From Paenibacillus sp. 1_12 (lineage in GTDB: Bacteria > Bacillota > Bacilli > Paenibacillales > NBRC-103111): a stretch of 64,000 nt of DNA. Each line of letters starts with the position of its first letter. Position 1 is the first letter of the stretch. The translations under genes and the position numbers were made by a program. Positions 62,410 through 64,000 of this stretch are shown here, one piece after another. The stretch is taken from positions 62,001 to 126,000 of the forward strand of contig NZ_FOTE01000010.1 of the NCBI RefSeq assembly GCF_900114475.1. Reading direction: 5' to 3'. The notes beneath the pieces were generated by a model that had not been told where the DNA came from, did no database searches, and saw nothing but the letters and a program-made list of their open reading frames with translations.

Positions 62410-63027
62410 CTATAGAATAACACCGCAAGCAATACGAGCACCGGAGTTGCCGGATGGATCTGTAAAGTAATCATCCTCAGCTTCATGAATGACCAGGGAA
62501 GTACCACCTTGTTTCAATAAAGAATTCGCTTTATCTTTATCCAGTGTTACCATCTTGTTAACCAGCTCGGCACGGCCTTTTCCGTCTGCGCCGACCTCCA
62601 GATTCAAAAGATCGCCAGCGTGTGGTCCCTGTGGATTATTGAAGCCATGCTTTTTCCCTGCGGGATTCAGATGCTCTCCGGCCGTCTTGAAATCAGGAGC
62701 TGTGCACACACCATACTGATGAATATGAATGCCGTGTTTACCAGGAGTTAGTCCAGCGACCTCAACCTGCATCTTGACGCCTTCTGGAATGGAAGACAGC
62801 ACAGCTGTACCCGTCTTGATTCCTTTGCTGTTGACGATGTCAATCCGTTTAATCATCGGCCCTGAATCCTTCGCCATTTCAGATGCTGTAGACACAGCTG
62901 CATTTTCCGCCTGATGTCCGTGCTGAGGTGTACGTTCAGCCATAGTCGGCTGATTGCTCCATTCACAGCCTGACAAGAGCAGCATACAGCTTAGTAAAGC
63001 AAGTCCCCTATTTCTATTTCTACTCAT
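62410..63027 (-). CDS. Cu/Zn superoxide dismutase lipoprotein
   Basis: A 205-residue protein with lipobox LLLSGC (about 16-21). The SOD fold has the copper ligands HIHQYG (His-x-His), the bridging His in GEHLNPAGKKHG, the zinc ligands in GPHAGDL, and the late His in LVIHEAEDD; Cys pair in YGVC and IACG. All metal ligands appear present, unlike the B. subtilis YojM protein, which I recall lacks copper ligands. It would destroy superoxide outside the membrane. GGAGGG precedes the ATG. Confidence 0.88.
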   Translation of the reverse strand: MSRNRNRGLALLSCMLLLSGCEWSNQPTMAERTPQHGHQAENAAVSTASEMAKDSGPMIKRIDIVNSKGIKTGTAVLSSIPEGVKMQVEVAGLTPGKHGIHIHQYGVCTAPDFKTAGEHLNPAGKKHGFNNPQGPHAGDLLNLEVGADGKGRAELVNKMVTLDKDKANSLLKQGGTSLVIHEAEDDYFTDPSGNSGARIACGVIL

Positions 63028-63221
63028 GCGATTCCCTCCAAAGGTTCAATGTTCCTTAGTCATTGTTGGCCTATTGAAAGAAAATTAAACTTATTTTCCC
63101 CAAAATTTTCATTAGAGAATCCTGTCTGTTTCGATTATTTCATATGTTCCGCTGAGAATACCAGAATACCAACTCCTGCTTGGTCACACTCTTCGATTCA
63201 CTAAGCTGTCTCCCACAATAC

Positions 63222-63247
63222 AAAAAGGCTGCCATGGGCTGCCTTTG
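63222..63247 (-). terminator. Terminator of the last methyltransferase gene
   Basis: AAAGGCTGCC and GGCTGCCTTT form a short stem with one bulge around ATG. On the minus strand TTTTTGTATTG follows. Confidence 0.62.
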
Positions 63248-63287
63248 GGATCTAATGAGTTATGATAAAAGCAGTTGTTAATGAAAA

Positions 63288-63959
63288 TCAATCTGGCTCC
63301 GAAGAACCATCCTGCTCCTGCTGTATCTCCTCGATAGGATCAAAAAATAAAATATGAGGTTTCTTCATCACCCAAGTCGTCATACACCGCTGGTTTGCGA
63401 CATTGACGGTTTTGAGCGGTTCGAGCAGAATACCTTGCAGCTTCTCTGTCATTTTTAACAATCGTTCCTCATCCACGAGAAAGCGGATACTTCGGTCAGG
63501 CAATCGGTAGCGATGCTGTCCAAGTGGGATGACCTTGTCTTCAATACCTATAGACGAAGCCAATCTGACAAACAAAAGACCGCCAGGACGAAGCACCCTC
63601 CACAGCTCATTCAGCATACGCTGGAAATGTGTATCATGATCGGCAAAATGCAGCACGGCATTACTGATCACGACATCAAAGCTTTCATTGAGAAAGCTTA
63701 TTTTATCGATGGATTGTACCTGGGCATATTCATCCGTCCATCCTGTGGCCAGTTCGGCTCCGAGCCTTCGCACATCTTCGATCGCTTCCTCAGAGCGGTC
63801 AATCGCATACACCTCAAAACCGCTGCGCAGAAAATAAACCAGGTTCCGACCAGACCCGCAGCCTGCATCCAGTATCCGCATGCCTTTTACAATTCGACCC
63901 TTTAACAGCTGATCGAACAAATAAATATCGATATCACCGAACAGCTCGCGAGGGTTCAT
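63288..63959 (-). CDS. SAM-dependent methyltransferase (class I)
   Basis: A 223-residue protein with ILDAGCGSGRNLVYFLRSG (about 29-47), acidic loop AIDRSEEAI, then FDVVISNAVLHFADHDTHF and LRPGGLLFVRLA. It belongs to Methyltransf_11-type small-molecule methylases with unknown substrate. The ribosome binding site is weak (GGGCTG). A hairpin repeat of the window's family begins 20 bases upstream and runs off the right edge. Confidence 0.82.
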   Translation of the reverse strand: MNPRELFGDIDIYLFDQLLKGRIVKGMRILDAGCGSGRNLVYFLRSGFEVYAIDRSEEAIEDVRRLGAELATGWTDEYAQVQSIDKISFLNESFDVVISNAVLHFADHDTHFQRMLNELWRVLRPGGLLFVRLASSIGIEDKVIPLGQHRYRLPDRSIRFLVDEERLLKMTEKLQGILLEPLKTVNVANQRCMTTWVMKKPHILFFDPIEEIQQEQDGSSEPD

Positions 63960-63979
63960 ATTATCAGCCCGATTCTAAA

Positions 63980-64000
63980 AGTTTTCACAGAAAACTTACT
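63980..64000 (-). repeat. 5'-UTR hairpin repeat, first unit at the right edge
   Basis: GTTTTCACAGAAAAC (63981-63995) followed by TTACT matches the B-type unit of the gpx array (stem GTTTTC/GAAAAC, then TTACTTCGTAAGC). It lies 21 bases before the methyltransferase start, in the usual orientation; the rest of the array is outside the window. Confidence 0.75.

Overview
The window looks like a stretch of a Firmicutes chromosome of the Paenibacillaceae (Paenibacillus-like). Supporting signs are AGGAGG-type ribosome binding sites, several TTG starts, CotF-like spore-coat genes, a KinB-type kinase, a YpdA-type bacillithiol reductase, a T-box leader, and three proteins with the copper-amine-oxidase 'stalk' domain common in Paenibacillus. 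Base composition is moderate except for one GC-rich minisatellite inside topB. I saw no rRNA, tRNA, CRISPR array, prophage or transposase.

Layout. 1-4.2 kb: sugar ABC transporter genes (permease cut by the left edge) and a DHA2-type exporter. 4.4-9.6 kb: uridine kinase, a two-gene pyruvate/2-oxoacid:ferredoxin oxidoreductase (alpha-beta and gamma-delta fusions) and a Nudix hydrolase. 9.7-17 kb: phosphodiester-glycosidase-like protein, coat proteins, PmtA-like methyltransferase, YpdA, KinB-like kinase, a lone PhnC-like ATPase and a polysaccharide deacetylase. 17-20.7 kb: two tandem paralogous secreted stalk/PKD proteins. 21-24.5 kb: M20 amidohydrolase, then a T-box-controlled type II tryptophanyl-tRNA synthetase. 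24.5-31 kb: a sulfur block (sulfate ABC transporter, alpha/beta hydrolase, YezD, SsuE-like reductase). 31.4-34.3 kb: a CobW/YciC-type metallochaperone with a Zur-like box, divergent from an ArsR regulator and MFS exporter that share a duplicated operator-like site. 34.4-40.6 kb: unknown TIM-barrel-like protein, DUF4395, topoisomerase III, methyltransferase and a TlpA/ResA thioredoxin. 40.6-45.8 kb: alkaline phosphatase, DUF3299-like lipoprotein and a LolD/FtsX-type ABC pair, reminiscent of zinc-linked transport loci. 46-64 kb: P450, HelD, hydroxyacid dehydrogenase, LarE, an EAL protein, glutathione peroxidase, a MoxR/VWA pair, MATE exporter, DUF3900, Cu/Zn SOD and a methyltransferase.

The most unusual feature is a dispersed family of 37-40 bp hairpin repeats in six 5' leaders: trpS, cysT, the CobW gene, larE, gpx and the last methyltransferase. 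Every copy has the same orientation relative to its downstream gene. Each array ends a few bases before the start codon, and in four cases it runs directly into the Shine-Dalgarno sequence. Stems vary by compensatory changes, two arrays alternate two unit types, and the spacer GCTTACGAA is conserved between units. I do not recognise this family. It could be a mobile or amplifying 5'-UTR element, or a shared RNA control device.

All functional calls are by eye from sequence motifs and family knowledge. No database search or folding program was run.
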